From Variovorax gossypii (GTDB lineage: Bacteria > Pseudomonadota > Gammaproteobacteria > Burkholderiales > Burkholderiaceae_C): DNA of 64,000 bases. Positions 1 through 8,385 of the stretch are shown in pieces (the stretch's first letter is position 1; every line of letters starts with the position of its first letter). The notes under the pieces were generated by a model. The model searched no databases, was not told where the DNA came from, and saw only the letters and a list, made by a program, of their open reading frames with translations. The stretch spans positions 1 through 64,000 of the forward strand of contig NZ_RXOE01000012.1 of the NCBI RefSeq assembly GCF_003965815.1, given 5' to 3'. A program made the position numbers and the translations under genes.

Positions 1-261
1 GCCCGCCACGTACTGCGCGAAGGCTTCCTTGAAGCCCGGCGTGGTGGTGACGGCGCCGTCCTTGAGCGACGAGGGATTGCGATCGCCCGGCACGTTCAGC
101 GGCGCGACCACGTCCTGATTGAAGCGCGCGCACTCTTCGAGCACGGCCTGTGCGGTTTCCAGGCCGGCGTCCTCGAAGCCCGGCAGCTTCGCGATCTCGC
201 CGATGTTGGCCAGGTGTTCGATGTCGAACAGCATGTCCTTGATGGGGGCGGTGTAGCTCAT
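1..261 (-). CDS. Acyl-CoA dehydrogenase, N-terminal part (gene runs off the window)
   Basis: Only the first 87 residues are in the window. They match the N-terminal helical region of DmdC-like acyl-CoA dehydrogenases: a short lead (MSYTAPIKDMLFDIEHL), a helix ending near FEDAGLETAQAVLEE, then the NQDVVAPLN motif typical of this subgroup. Family members oxidise an acyl-CoA thioester to the 2-enoyl-CoA using FAD and pass electrons to ETF; the substrate cannot be inferred from this piece. It lies 107 bp beyond the MarR gene on the same strand and may be co-transcribed with it, though acyl-CoA chemistry is not part of the adjacent pyridine pathway. The ATG start has only a weak GAG upstream. Confidence 0.85.
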   Translation of the reverse strand, partial: MSYTAPIKDMLFDIEHLANIGEIAKLPGFEDAGLETAQAVLEECARFNQDVVAPLNVPGDRNPSSLKDGAVTTTPGFKEAFAQYVAG

Positions 262-368
262 CTCGATTTTTCTTTCGAAGCAGATCCAAGGTAAATGAAA
301 AATTCGGCTCGGCCGGACAGGGGCGCCAGGCAGCCGGCGGGACGAGGCGAAGGTTCAAGCCAGACGGG

Positions 369-953
369 CTAGCCCTGCTTCTCCATCTTCTCGTGGGCAT
401 CCACGAGCTGAGCCAGCAGCTTCATGAAGACGGCGCGATCCTCGGGTGACAGCGGCTCTATCAAGAGTTCCTGCGAGCGGTGGATGCTGTCCTGCAGGTC
501 GTTGATCAGGTTCAGTCCGTCCTTGGTGATCACCGACAGCCTCGACCGGCGATCGTCCGGATTGACGCGGGTCTCGACCAGCCCCTTGTCGACCAGGCGC
601 TTGACCACTTCGGCCGTCGTCGTTCGATCCAGTGAAAGCTCGCGGCCGAGGGCCTTCTGATCGAGCCACGGATTCATCGAAAGCGCGGTCAACATGCCGA
701 TCTGCAGCGGCGTGATGCTCTCGGACTTGCACAGATCGAAGAAGATCGCCTGCCCGATCTGAGTGAGCCGGCGGATCAGGAAGCCCGGACGCCGCCACAT
801 GACTTCGCGCAGCGGATTGAATGGCTCTGGACCCTTGGGCTTTGCCGCCTCCACCTCGGTGGTGCCACCTGTCTTCTTCCGGGCGGGAGAACGCTTCGTC
901 ATCATCTCGAGATCGCCAATAGTGTCAGCCGGCGAGTGTATCGGCTCCCCCAT
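369..953 (-). CDS. picR: MarR-family transcriptional regulator, probable PicR-type repressor
   Basis: The 194-residue product has a basic N-terminal tail (TKRSPARKKT) and a MarR winged-helix core. Recognisable core elements are LTPLQIGMLTAL, the recognition-helix region DRTTTAEVVKRLVDKGLVE, and the wing residues NPDDRRSRLSV. MarR proteins bind as dimers to palindromic sites and are usually released by aromatic or heterocyclic acids. It is 27 bp downstream of the deformylase gene, at the end of the molybdenum hydroxylase arm, where it could repress both divergent arms in response to picolinate or hydroxypicolinate. From memory, the pic cluster of Alcaligenes faecalis JQ135 also uses a MarR regulator, PicR. 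The start is uncertain: an in-frame TTG lies 6 bp upstream and a double ATG lies 48-51 bp downstream; none has a good ribosome-binding site. Confidence 0.8.
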   Translation of the reverse strand: MGEPIHSPADTIGDLEMMTKRSPARKKTGGTTEVEAAKPKGPEPFNPLREVMWRRPGFLIRRLTQIGQAIFFDLCKSESITPLQIGMLTALSMNPWLDQKALGRELSLDRTTTAEVVKRLVDKGLVETRVNPDDRRSRLSVITKDGLNLINDLQDSIHRSQELLIEPLSPEDRAVFMKLLAQLVDAHEKMEKQG

Positions 954-980
954 ATGCAAAAGGAACGAGAACGCCAGCCG

Positions 981-1787
981 CTACAGCAGGCCGACCTCGA
1001 AGTACTCGCCCAACAGGCGGTGGAAATCCAGCTCGTCGTCCCACGGGATCATGTGGCCGGCGTCGCGGGCCGTGCACTGCCTCAGGTGGGGTGCGAGGTT
1101 TCCGATCTCCGCCAGGTCTTCGGCGAGCACCACGCCGCTGCGCCCCGCCGTCATGAGCAGCCCGGGTGTCTGCAACCTCGCCAGATCGGCGTGGATGTCG
1201 TCGCCGTGGAAACCTGCATGCGCCTGGACCACCGCCTCCTCGCTGCACGTGTGGAGCCACTCGGCCCGTAGCTGCAACTGCTCGTCCGTCCAGGTCGGTG
1301 CGTAGGGACGCAGCCCGTCGGCCGTGATGCCCTGGGTGGCCATCCGGATGGAATCCACGTACCACGACAGCGGCACGGGATAGGGGCGGCGGCCGGGGCC
1401 TGAGACGGGCGGATCGATCAGCAGCAACCTGTCGAGGCGGCGCGCGTCGCGCGACGCGGCGCGGATCGCGACGCGTGCCCCCATGGAGTGCCCCAGCAGC
1501 GTGACGGACGACCACCCCTGCACCTCCAGCAGGTCGAGCACGTCGCCCGCCATGGCATCGAGGCTGGCGTCGATGCCGGGCACGCTGGAGGACAGGCCCC
1601 GCCCGCGGAAGTCCAGAACATGAACGTCGAAGTGGCGGGCCAGTCGCTCGGCGACGAAGCCCCATGTGATGGCCGGGCTCGTGATGCCGGGCAACAGGAG
1701 CATGCGCGGGCCCTGCCCGCCATAGCGCAGCAGGTGCAGCCGAACCCCGTTGGCGCGCACGTGGTAGCCATGAAGAAATGAACTCAA
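981..1787 (-). CDS. picE: Alpha/beta hydrolase, N-formylmaleamate deformylase-like (PicE/NicD type)
   Basis: The 268-residue alpha/beta hydrolase has a GHSMG nucleophile elbow. Counting from the TTG start, the probable triad is Ser101, Asp125 (in LLIDPP) and His245 (in DAGHMIPWDD). These are the triad numbers I recall for NicD, the N-formylmaleamate deformylase of nicotinate catabolism. The predicted reaction is hydrolysis of N-formylmaleamate to maleamate and formate in the cytoplasm. It acts between the dioxygenase and the amidohydrolase encoded on the other arm. The TTG start is supported by GGAG six bases upstream and by the residue numbering; the first in-frame ATG is too far in. A 119-bp gap separates it from the upstream molybdenum hydroxylase small subunit. 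Confidence 0.85.
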   Translation of the reverse strand: MSSFLHGYHVRANGVRLHLLRYGGQGPRMLLLPGITSPAITWGFVAERLARHFDVHVLDFRGRGLSSSVPGIDASLDAMAGDVLDLLEVQGWSSVTLLGHSMGARVAIRAASRDARRLDRLLLIDPPVSGPGRRPYPVPLSWYVDSIRMATQGITADGLRPYAPTWTDEQLQLRAEWLHTCSEEAVVQAHAGFHGDDIHADLARLQTPGLLMTAGRSGVVLAEDLAEIGNLAPHLRQCTARDAGHMIPWDDELDFHRLLGEYFEVGLL

Positions 1788-1906
1788 TTGCGACTCCGTG
1801 GTGTTTCATTCACCAGCCGCTCCCGCCCCGACTGGCGGCGCAAACGGCATCGACACGAACCTTCGCCGTTGCGCTGGAAGCGATGCGGCACCCGGCACGA
1901 ACAGTC

Positions 1907-3124
1907 TCAGGACTGCGGCGGCCTCCCGAACCAGCCTCGAATGCGGTTCCATAACACGCTCCACATCATTGCGGCCATGGAGACCGTGGGTTGCGGCTCG
2001 TCGACCGAAGCCGCCTGGCCGCTCAGCCGACGCGAGATCTGCTTGCCGAAGTCCGCCACCATGCGGCGTACGAAGTCCTTCACGAGCCCCGAGCGCGAAA
2101 ACTGCGCGAGCGGCCCCTGAAGCGCGTAGACCATGTCCACGTGGACCCGGGTGTTGTCGGCGGCCAGCGCTTCGAGCCGATAGGTGATGTCGCCCTGGGT
2201 GCGCGACTTGCTGAGGCTGTCCTGGCCCGCGCCTCGAAGGACGGCACGCCTGGCGGCATCGTCGCGTTCCAGCCGCGCCGCGCCGGCGAAGGCTGCGGAC
2301 ATCGGCCCGAACTTGATGGCGATCGTGCCCTTGACCCTTTCACCCTCGTGCGAGTCGATGGTCGCGCCGGGCAGGCACGACGCCACCGCGGGCAGGTCCC
2401 CCATGAATGCCCACACCCGGTCGATCGGATGAGGCACGTCGAAATGGACCTCGATGGCGTTGCCTTTCGCCTTGGCCTTGGCCATCGCCACGGGATCGAC
2501 CTCTGCCATGTCCGCCGCGGCGGCCGGATCGGATGCCGCGGTCCTGCCAGGCGACGGTACCGGCGATTCGGCGGGCGTCGCCGCGGCGACGCGTTTCAGC
2601 GCGACCGTTCGCGGTGCGACGAGTCTCTGGCGCAGCTTCTCGAACTGCGCGTCGGGGGTGTCGCGTTGCTGCTGGAGCACGTCCAGGATGGCGTCGACGA
2701 TGCCCTGGTAACCCGTGCAGCGGCACAGGTTGCCCGACAACTCGAGGCGCACGCGCGCTTCGTCGGCATCGGGCAAGCGAAGCACGATGTCGCGCGCCGT
2801 GGCCAGCATTCCCGGCGTGCAGAAACCGCACTGCAGCGCATGGTGGCGCGTGAATGCCTGCCGCAGTCGCTGCATCGCCGCGTCGTCGTCGTAGCCCTCG
2901 ATGGTGGTGACCTCCCGGCCTTCGCATGCCACGGCGAATGTGATGCACGAGCGCGTGGGCTGGCCGTCGACGAGCACCGTGCAGGCACCGCACACGCCGT
3001 GCTCGCAGCCGAGGTGCGTTCCGGTGAGGCGCAGTTCGTCGCGCAGGAAATCGCCCAGATGCACCCTGGGCTCGGCCGGTCGGCAGATGCTGCGACCGTT
3101 CACTTGAATGGAAATGGGGTCCAA
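1907..3124 (-). CDS. Molybdenum hydroxylase small subunit ([2Fe-2S]) fused to a CoxG/SRPBCC domain
   Basis: This 405-residue protein has two parts. Residues 1-160 are a standard xanthine-dehydrogenase-family iron-sulfur subunit: plant-type [2Fe-2S] motif CEHGVCGACTVL, then CGFCTPGM and CRCTGYQ for the second cluster. After an Ala/Pro-rich linker, residues about 215-370 form a CoxG-like SRPBCC domain (FDVPHPIDRVWAFMGDLPAVASCLPGA, later DITYRLEALAADN), followed by a C-terminal tryptophan-rich hydrophobic segment that could touch the membrane. CoxG is normally a separate protein implicated in recruiting or maturing CO-dehydrogenase-type enzymes, so the fusion is notable; the usual small subunit is about 160 residues. 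It passes electrons from the molybdenum centre during picolinate 6-hydroxylation. The TTG start has GGAG nine bases upstream; no ATG lies near the N-terminus. Confidence 0.9.
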   Translation of the reverse strand: MDPISIQVNGRSICRPAEPRVHLGDFLRDELRLTGTHLGCEHGVCGACTVLVDGQPTRSCITFAVACEGREVTTIEGYDDDAAMQRLRQAFTRHHALQCGFCTPGMLATARDIVLRLPDADEARVRLELSGNLCRCTGYQGIVDAILDVLQQQRDTPDAQFEKLRQRLVAPRTVALKRVAAATPAESPVPSPGRTAASDPAAAADMAEVDPVAMAKAKAKGNAIEVHFDVPHPIDRVWAFMGDLPAVASCLPGATIDSHEGERVKGTIAIKFGPMSAAFAGAARLERDDAARRAVLRGAGQDSLSKSRTQGDITYRLEALAADNTRVHVDMVYALQGPLAQFSRSGLVKDFVRRMVADFGKQISRRLSGQAASVDEPQPTVSMAAMMWSVLWNRIRGWFGRPPQS

Positions 3125-3130
3125 GTCTTT

Positions 3131-3982
3131 TTACTCCGCGTGTTTGGCACCGGCCAGGACGCCGGACTGCTCAAGTGCGCGCTCCAGGCAGGCGGTGAAG
3201 AGCTTCTGGTCGATGGCGTCGCGTTCAGGGAGCGCGGCGCGTACGGCTGCCCGCAACGACTCGCGGCCGGCCGCGGCGGCACCGTTGTGCGCGATCTCGG
3301 CTGCGAGCGGATGCAGCAGCAGGGGAGGGCCGTCGGCAGCCCCGAGGACGATGCGCGCACGCTCGCGTGAAGCGTCGAAATACACCGCCGCACTGGCTTC
3401 CGCGAACTCGCCCGGCTTGCGGCAGACCTTGTGATATCCCCAATGCATGGAGGATGTCTCCGAAGGCACGGCGACCGACACGATCAGTTCATCGGACTCG
3501 AGCACGGTCGTGTAGGCGCCGAGCATGAATGCGTCGGCGTCGATCGTGCGTTCGCCGCGCGGCGACCTGACCACTATCCGCGCGCCGAGTGCCGCCAGTA
3601 CCACCACCCAGTCAGCCGCGGGATCGGCATGCGCCAGGCTGCCACCCACGGTGCCTCGGGTCCGGATCGCGCGGTAGGCGATCCCGCCTGCGACTTGGCG
3701 CATGGGGTGCGCGGCCAGCGGCGGGTGCGTGCCGTCCTCGATCTCCGCATGGGTGACGGCGGCACCGATCTCGATCCAGTCGGCCTTGCGGCTGACAGTG
3801 CGCAGGCTGGGAATCTGCGCGACGTCGACCACCTGAGCAGGCCGCGCCAGCCTCAGGTTGAGCATCGGGCCGAGGGACTGGCTCCCGCTCATGGCCTTCG
3901 CGGTGCCTGCGCTTGCCGCCAGTGCGGCGATCGCCTCGCCGACCTCGAGAACGCGCGTGTATGCGAACTTCGGCGCTTTCAT
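3131..3982 (-). CDS. Molybdenum hydroxylase medium (FAD) subunit, CoxM type
   Basis: The 283-residue FAD-binding subunit of a three-part molybdenum hydroxylase. FAD-contact motifs are GSQSLGPMLNLRLARP near residue 40 and GTVGGSLAHADPAADW near residue 107, followed by the CO-dehydrogenase flavoprotein C-terminal domain. It takes electrons from the iron-sulfur subunit and passes them to the respiratory chain or another acceptor. The ATG overlaps the stop codon of the large subunit by 4 bp, and the small subunit begins 6 bp after its stop, so the three subunits are translationally coupled. In context it is one of the PicA-type subunits of picolinate dehydrogenase. Confidence 0.92.
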   Translation of the reverse strand: MKAPKFAYTRVLEVGEAIAALAASAGTAKAMSGSQSLGPMLNLRLARPAQVVDVAQIPSLRTVSRKADWIEIGAAVTHAEIEDGTHPPLAAHPMRQVAGGIAYRAIRTRGTVGGSLAHADPAADWVVVLAALGARIVVRSPRGERTIDADAFMLGAYTTVLESDELIVSVAVPSETSSMHWGYHKVCRKPGEFAEASAAVYFDASRERARIVLGAADGPPLLLHPLAAEIAHNGAAAAGRESLRAAVRAALPERDAIDQKLFTACLERALEQSGVLAGAKHAE

Positions 3983-6360
3983 CGGGCGTGCTCCTGTTCG
4001 CGATTCGCGCTTTCGAGGGCCGTGAGCAAGCGGCGTGGCGTCAGCGGTGTCATGAGCACCTCGGCAGCACCGGTGCCGCGCAGGGCGTCGTTCACCGCAT
4101 TGAAGATCACCGCCGGCGGCGCGATCGCGCCACCTTCGCCGACGCCCTTGGCTCCGAATTCGGTGTGCGGCGACGGTGTCTCGAAATGGTCGATGCGGAT
4201 GCGCGGCACCTCGGTGGCACCCGGCAGGATGTAGTCCGCCAGGGTGGAAGCCAGCGGCTGGCCCTGTTCGTCGTACGGACTCTCCTCGTACATCGCGGTG
4301 CCGATGCCCTGTGCGATGCCGCCGATGGTCTGGCCCTCCACGATCATGGGATTGACCATGGTCCCGCAGTCCTCCACGACCACATAGTCGAGGATCTCGA
4401 CCTCGCCGGTTTCGGTGTCGACGGCCACCACCACCGCATGCGTTGCATAGGTGAAGGTGCCTGTATCGACGTTGGGCTTGTACGCACGGGACACCTCCAG
4501 GCCGCCGAGATGAACGTCGGCAGGCAGGTCCTGCGGCGTGAGGTACCACGCGCCCCCGACCTCCGAAAGCGGGATCGACTTGTCGCCGGACACGGCGCGT
4601 CCTTCGATCAATGCGACGGTCTGCGCATCCACACCCATGAGGTAGCCTGCGATCGACTGGATCCGCGGCAGCAGTTCCTTGCACGCGACCGATATGGCGC
4701 CTCCCGACATGACGGTGGCGCGCGAGGCGTAGGTGCCCGAAGAAAACGGCGTGAGTGCCGTGTCCCCGTGCACCACCCGGATCCTTGCCACCGGAATGCC
4801 CAGCACGTCGTTGGCGATCTGCGCGAAGCTGGTCTCCATGCCCTGGCCGTGCGAGTGCACGCCCACACGCACTTCGAGTCCGCCGTCCGCGGTCATCCTG
4901 ACGACCGCCTGGTCGAAGCCGGGCACCACTGGCAGGCCCCAGTTCGCGAACACCGTCGTGCCGTGGGCGGACTGCTCGGTATAGGTGGCGGTGCCGAAGC
5001 CGATCAGCCGCCCGTCAGGCTCGCCGCGCGCCTGGCGCTCGCGCACGGCCTGCAGTCCGATCATCTCCACGGCGCGGCGCAGGCTTGCCGGAAAGTCGCC
5101 GCTGTCGAAGTGTTTGTTGGCCACGTTCACATAGGGCATGGCCGAGGCCGGAACCAGGTTCTCCAGCCGTACCTCCCACGGCTCACGCCCCACCTCGCGG
5201 GCCACGGCGTCCATGAGCAGCTCGATCGCGAAGCAGACGCCGGTGCGCGCGACGCCACGGTAGGCCATGAAGCCGGGCTTGTTGGTCGCAACGCACAGGG
5301 TCTCGCACCGATAGCCGCGGAAGCTGTAGGGCCCGGGCAGATTGCCGATCGCCTGGCCAGGCTCCAGGCCGACGAAGAAGGGATAGTAGGAATAGGCGCC
5401 GCCGTCGATGGTGATGACGGCGTCCAGCGCCAGAAGCCTGCCCGTGCGGTCCGCATAGGCCGTGAGCCGGTAGTGATGCTGGCGCGTGTTGGCGCCGACG
5501 ATCAGGTGCTCGCGCCGATCCTCGAGGTAGCGAAACGGCGTGCGATACGTCTTGGCCAGCCAGGCGACGCAGAGGTCCTCGGGATAGAGCTGTCCCTTGT
5601 AGCCGAAGGCGCCGCCGACGTCCGGGGACACGACCCGCACGGCTTCCTCGTTCATCGCGAGGTGCTGGGCGATGCCCACGCGCAGCAGATGCGGGACCTG
5701 GGTGGCGCTGACGACCACGAGCTGGTCGGTCTGGAAATCCCAGTAGGCCAGGACAGATTTGCCCTCCAGCGGCACGATGCATTGGCGCGACAGCTCGACC
5801 GTGCGGCTGACCTTCACCTCGGCCTTCGCGGCGAGTGCTTCGAAGTCGCGATCAGTCCGCAGCGTGAGAAAGACGTTGTCCTTCCAGTCAGGGTGCATGA
5901 ACTCCCCCGTGGCCGCGAGCGCGGAATCCGCGCTGTGGTACACGGGCAGTTCGTCGTACGAGACCTCCACTTCCTCCAGCAGGTCTTCCGCCATGGCGCG
6001 TGTCGGTGCCACCGCCATCGCGATGGCCTCGCCGACGTGACGGACCTTGCCCGAAGCCAGCGGCGGCAGCGCCGAGTACTGATAGGTGGGCACCGAAGAC
6101 GGCGATCCGATGTCCGCCGCATCCGACATCATCTCGCGCAGGAACACCTTCCCCGCGAGCGCCTCTGGAATGTCGACGCCGGTGACCACCGCGTGCGCGA
6201 GCGGGCTGCGCAGGAACGCGACCTCCTGGAGGCCAGGCAGCACGAAGTCGCCCACGAAGTTGCCCTTTCCCACGAGGTGGCGCGCGTCCTCCTTGCGAGG
6301 CACCCGGGCGCCGATGCCCTCGCGCTTCAACAGCCTCGCCGGAATGTCTGCTCGGTCCAT
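3979..6360 (-). CDS. Molybdenum hydroxylase large (molybdopterin) subunit; probable picolinate 6-dehydrogenase
   Basis: The 793-residue catalytic subunit of the xanthine dehydrogenase/CoxL family. Visible motifs are the N-terminal fold start (GIGARVPRKEDARHLVGKG), the molybdopterin segment GGAFGYKGQLYPED, the loop AYRGVARTG, and the C-terminal GVGEGG that carries the catalytic glutamate. Family members hydroxylate N-heteroaromatic rings next to the nitrogen with oxygen from water. With the downstream pathway genes, the likely reaction is picolinate to 6-hydroxypicolinate. I chose the ATG giving MDRADIPARLLKREG because the fold begins there. It is the first gene of the minus arm, facing the Rieske arm across a 430-bp regulatory gap. 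Nicotinate or another pyridine carboxylate remains possible as substrate. Confidence 0.88.
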   Translation of the reverse strand: MDRADIPARLLKREGIGARVPRKEDARHLVGKGNFVGDFVLPGLQEVAFLRSPLAHAVVTGVDIPEALAGKVFLREMMSDAADIGSPSSVPTYQYSALPPLASGKVRHVGEAIAMAVAPTRAMAEDLLEEVEVSYDELPVYHSADSALAATGEFMHPDWKDNVFLTLRTDRDFEALAAKAEVKVSRTVELSRQCIVPLEGKSVLAYWDFQTDQLVVVSATQVPHLLRVGIAQHLAMNEEAVRVVSPDVGGAFGYKGQLYPEDLCVAWLAKTYRTPFRYLEDRREHLIVGANTRQHHYRLTAYADRTGRLLALDAVITIDGGAYSYYPFFVGLEPGQAIGNLPGPYSFRGYRCETLCVATNKPGFMAYRGVARTGVCFAIELLMDAVAREVGREPWEVRLENLVPASAMPYVNVANKHFDSGDFPASLRRAVEMIGLQAVRERQARGEPDGRLIGFGTATYTEQSAHGTTVFANWGLPVVPGFDQAVVRMTADGGLEVRVGVHSHGQGMETSFAQIANDVLGIPVARIRVVHGDTALTPFSSGTYASRATVMSGGAISVACKELLPRIQSIAGYLMGVDAQTVALIEGRAVSGDKSIPLSEVGGAWYLTPQDLPADVHLGGLEVSRAYKPNVDTGTFTYATHAVVVAVDTETGEVEILDYVVVEDCGTMVNPMIVEGQTIGGIAQGIGTAMYEESPYDEQGQPLASTLADYILPGATEVPRIRIDHFETPSPHTEFGAKGVGEGGAIAPPAVIFNAVNDALRGTGAAEVLMTPLTPRRLLTALESANREQEHAR

Positions 6361-6519
6361 GCGTTTCCTTTTCCTTGACTGGTTTCCTGGTGCCGGACTC
6401 CATCGAGTCCGCCCATGCCCGGCAATGCCCAGGTGATCGGCGCGCAAGAACAAGTCTCTTCGCCGTACCCCGCACAAGGGCTTGATCGCCAACGTGCGTT
6501 TCGACATTTGATTCGCACG

Positions 6520-6534
6520 ATATGACAGTTCACT
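6520..6534 (+). promoter_or_regulatory. Copy 1 of a 15-bp repeat, candidate MarR/PicR operator
   Basis: The 15-bp word ATATGACAGTTCACT occurs here and again, identically and in the same orientation, at 6736-6750. Its core TGA-N4-TCA is a short dyad, as expected for a winged-helix dimer site. This copy is about 160 bp upstream of the molybdenum hydroxylase large-subunit start. The assignment to the adjacent MarR regulator is inference from position. Confidence 0.5.
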
Positions 6535-6735
6535 TTCACAAGTATATGACCGATGCTGGCGCGATGGAAGCAGCCTGCCGTCGATGCAAACCCTAACTAG
6601 GAAACATCTCGAAAGTGGTGCATCTGCATTGGCATAAATCGCTTCTGTGGCGTTATTTGTCTGCCTTTCGGATCCAATCTGGTGCAACGTCGGACAGTAA
6701 AAACCCGTACTTGAAATCACATATGAGTCCAACTA

Positions 6736-6750
6736 ATATGACAGTTCACT
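6736..6750 (+). promoter_or_regulatory. Copy 2 of the 15-bp repeat, candidate MarR/PicR operator
   Basis: Identical to the copy at 6520-6534 and about 40 bp upstream of the Rieske ferredoxin ATG, where a bound repressor could overlap the promoter or early transcript of the plus arm. The core TGA-N4-TCA dyad is present. Confidence 0.5.
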
Positions 6751-6790
6751 GACTAATTTTGAAGGGTCCGGAAAATCCCCGGATGGAGCC

Positions 6791-7108
6791 ATGAACTGGA
6801 TCAAAGTCGCTTCGGCGCGAGAGCTGAAAAACGATGAAGCGAAAACCGTCAACGTCGCGGGCCACGGCGTCGCGCTGTTTCGTATCGACGACGAGTTCTT
6901 CGCCACGGACAGCATGTGCACGCATGCCACCGCGCTGCTGTCGGAGGGCTATGTCGAGGACGGCTGTGTCGAATGCCCGCTGCACCAGGGCCGCTTCGAC
7001 ATCCGCACGGGCAGGGCGATGTGCGCGCCGGTCACCGTGGACCTGCGCACTCACGCCGTGAAGCAGGAAGGCGATGACATCTACGTGATGTCGTCGGCCG
7101 CGAAATGA
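6791..7108 (+). CDS. Rieske [2Fe-2S] ferredoxin of the oxygenase system (PicB component)
   Basis: The 105-residue small Rieske ferredoxin has the cluster ligands in CTH (about residue 47) and CPLH (about residue 66), the usual CxH...CxxH pattern. It shuttles single electrons from the flavoprotein reductase encoded next to the terminal oxygenase. Its stop overlaps the reductase ATG by 4 bp. It is the first gene of the plus arm. In the predicted pathway the four-part oxygenase would convert 6-hydroxypicolinate to 3,6-dihydroxypicolinate. Confidence 0.92.
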   Translation: MNWIKVASARELKNDEAKTVNVAGHGVALFRIDDEFFATDSMCTHATALLSEGYVEDGCVECPLHQGRFDIRTGRAMCAPVTVDLRTHAVKQEGDDIYVMSSAAK

Positions 7109-8376
7109 CTTCGCCCGGCGTCGTCATCGTTGGTGCGGGCCAGGCTGCGGCGGTCGCCGCCCATGCGCTGCGCGAACACGGCTACCGCGGACGCATCACG
7201 ATGCTGGGGAGGGAGCGCCACAAGCCGTATGAGCGGCCCCCGCTGTCCAAGGCCGTGCTGGTGGCGGCCGAGGAGCCGAGCCTCGGCGTCTTTTCGCAGG
7301 ACGCATGGGAACTTGGCGACATCGATCTTCGAAGCAGCAGCGATGCGGTGGCCCTGGATCTCTCGAAGCGGCAGGTTCGCCTTGCCGGCGGCCAGGTGCT
7401 CCCGTACGAGATGTGCCTGCTCGCCACGGGCGGCGAGGCCCGCACGCTGGCGTCCGCACCGGCGGGCCGATCGCACGTGCACTACGTGCGCACCCTCGAC
7501 GACGCGCGACGGCTGCGCGCCGCCCTCCAGGGCAAGCCGCGGGTCGCGATCCTGGGTGGCGGCTTTCTTGGCCTCGAGATCGCCAGCTCCGCGTTGTCGG
7601 CCGGTGCGGCGGTGAGCGTGGTCGAGCGCGCGAAGTCCTTGCTCGATCGATTTCTTCCGCCGGAAGCGTCGGCGTGGCTCGAATCCGGTCTGCGGCAGGC
7701 AGGCGCGCGGCTCCTGCTCGGCACCGCCCTCGAAGGCGTCGACCCTCTGCCCGATGGCCGCATGCGCCTGTCGACCCATGCCGGTGACCTGGAGGCGGAC
7801 GAGATCGTCGTGGCCATCGGCCTCTCGCCCAACGACGCATTGGCCCGCGATGCGGGCCTGGAGATCGCGGCGGGCGGTGGCGTTCTGGTCGACGCGCAGT
7901 GCCGCACCAGCGACGAGCACGTGTTCGCGTGCGGCGACTGCACCAGCCAGCAACGCCCGGGGCACGCGACGCCGACGCGCCTGGAATCCTGGCAGAACGC
8001 CAACGAGCAGGCCCGCACCGCCGCGGCCGCCATGCTCGGTGCGACCAGCCCGGCACCGGCGGTGCCCTGGTTCTGGACCGACCAGGGCCGGCACAACATC
8101 CAGATGCTGGGCCTGCCGGCCCCCGGTCTCGAATACGTGCGCCGAGGCGATCCGGCCACCGGCAAGGTGCTGTGGATCGGCCATCGCGGTGCCGTTCCGC
8201 TGCACGGCGTGGCCATCAACGCCGGTGCCGATCTGCGCGCCATTCGGCCCCTCTTCGAGCAGCGCCAGCCGGTGCTGCTCGACGAATTCCAGCGGGACGC
8301 CACCGATCTGCGCGCATGGGCCAAGCAGATGCGAGGCGGCGCCCCTTCCACCGTTCAACCACACCTCAGAGCCTAA
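7105..8376 (+). CDS. FAD-dependent NAD(P)H-ferredoxin reductase of the oxygenase system
   Basis: The 423-residue reductase has an N-terminal FAD dinucleotide fold (VVIVGAGQAA), a second NAD(P)H fold (VAILGGGFLGLEIA) near residue 150, and the late FAD motif VFACGDCTS near residue 275. A reductase C-terminal domain follows. It matches ferredoxin reductases of class III/IV ring-hydroxylating oxygenases (BphA4/rubredoxin reductase type). It oxidises NADH and reduces the Rieske ferredoxin encoded upstream, with which it overlaps by 4 bp. Ten bases separate it from the oxygenase alpha-subunit gene. Confidence 0.93.
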   Translation: MTSPGVVIVGAGQAAAVAAHALREHGYRGRITMLGRERHKPYERPPLSKAVLVAAEEPSLGVFSQDAWELGDIDLRSSSDAVALDLSKRQVRLAGGQVLPYEMCLLATGGEARTLASAPAGRSHVHYVRTLDDARRLRAALQGKPRVAILGGGFLGLEIASSALSAGAAVSVVERAKSLLDRFLPPEASAWLESGLRQAGARLLLGTALEGVDPLPDGRMRLSTHAGDLEADEIVVAIGLSPNDALARDAGLEIAAGGGVLVDAQCRTSDEHVFACGDCTSQQRPGHATPTRLESWQNANEQARTAAAAMLGATSPAPAVPWFWTDQGRHNIQMLGLPAPGLEYVRRGDPATGKVLWIGHRGAVPLHGVAINAGADLRAIRPLFEQRQPVLLDEFQRDATDLRAWAKQMRGGAPSTVQPHLRA

Positions 8377-8385
8377 GGAGCTTTC

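Larger units (their letters stand above)
6361..6790. promoter_or_regulatory. Divergent promoter/operator region between the two pic arms
   Basis: This gap separates the start of the molybdenum hydroxylase arm from the Rieske oxygenase arm and has no convincing gene. It is clearly more AT-rich than the flanking genes, as expected for back-to-back promoters. It holds an exact 15-bp repeat (listed separately) placed once toward each arm, plus further ATATGA-like words near 6541 and 6720. That layout fits one repressor controlling both arms. The Rieske ferredoxin ATG is preceded closely by GGAG. Confidence 0.7.

Noticed and set aside
3913..6378. A long plus-strand open frame opposite the molybdenum hydroxylase large subunit
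   Set aside because: It is Arg/His-rich with no family motifs and is a high-GC shadow of the well-supported minus-strand gene.
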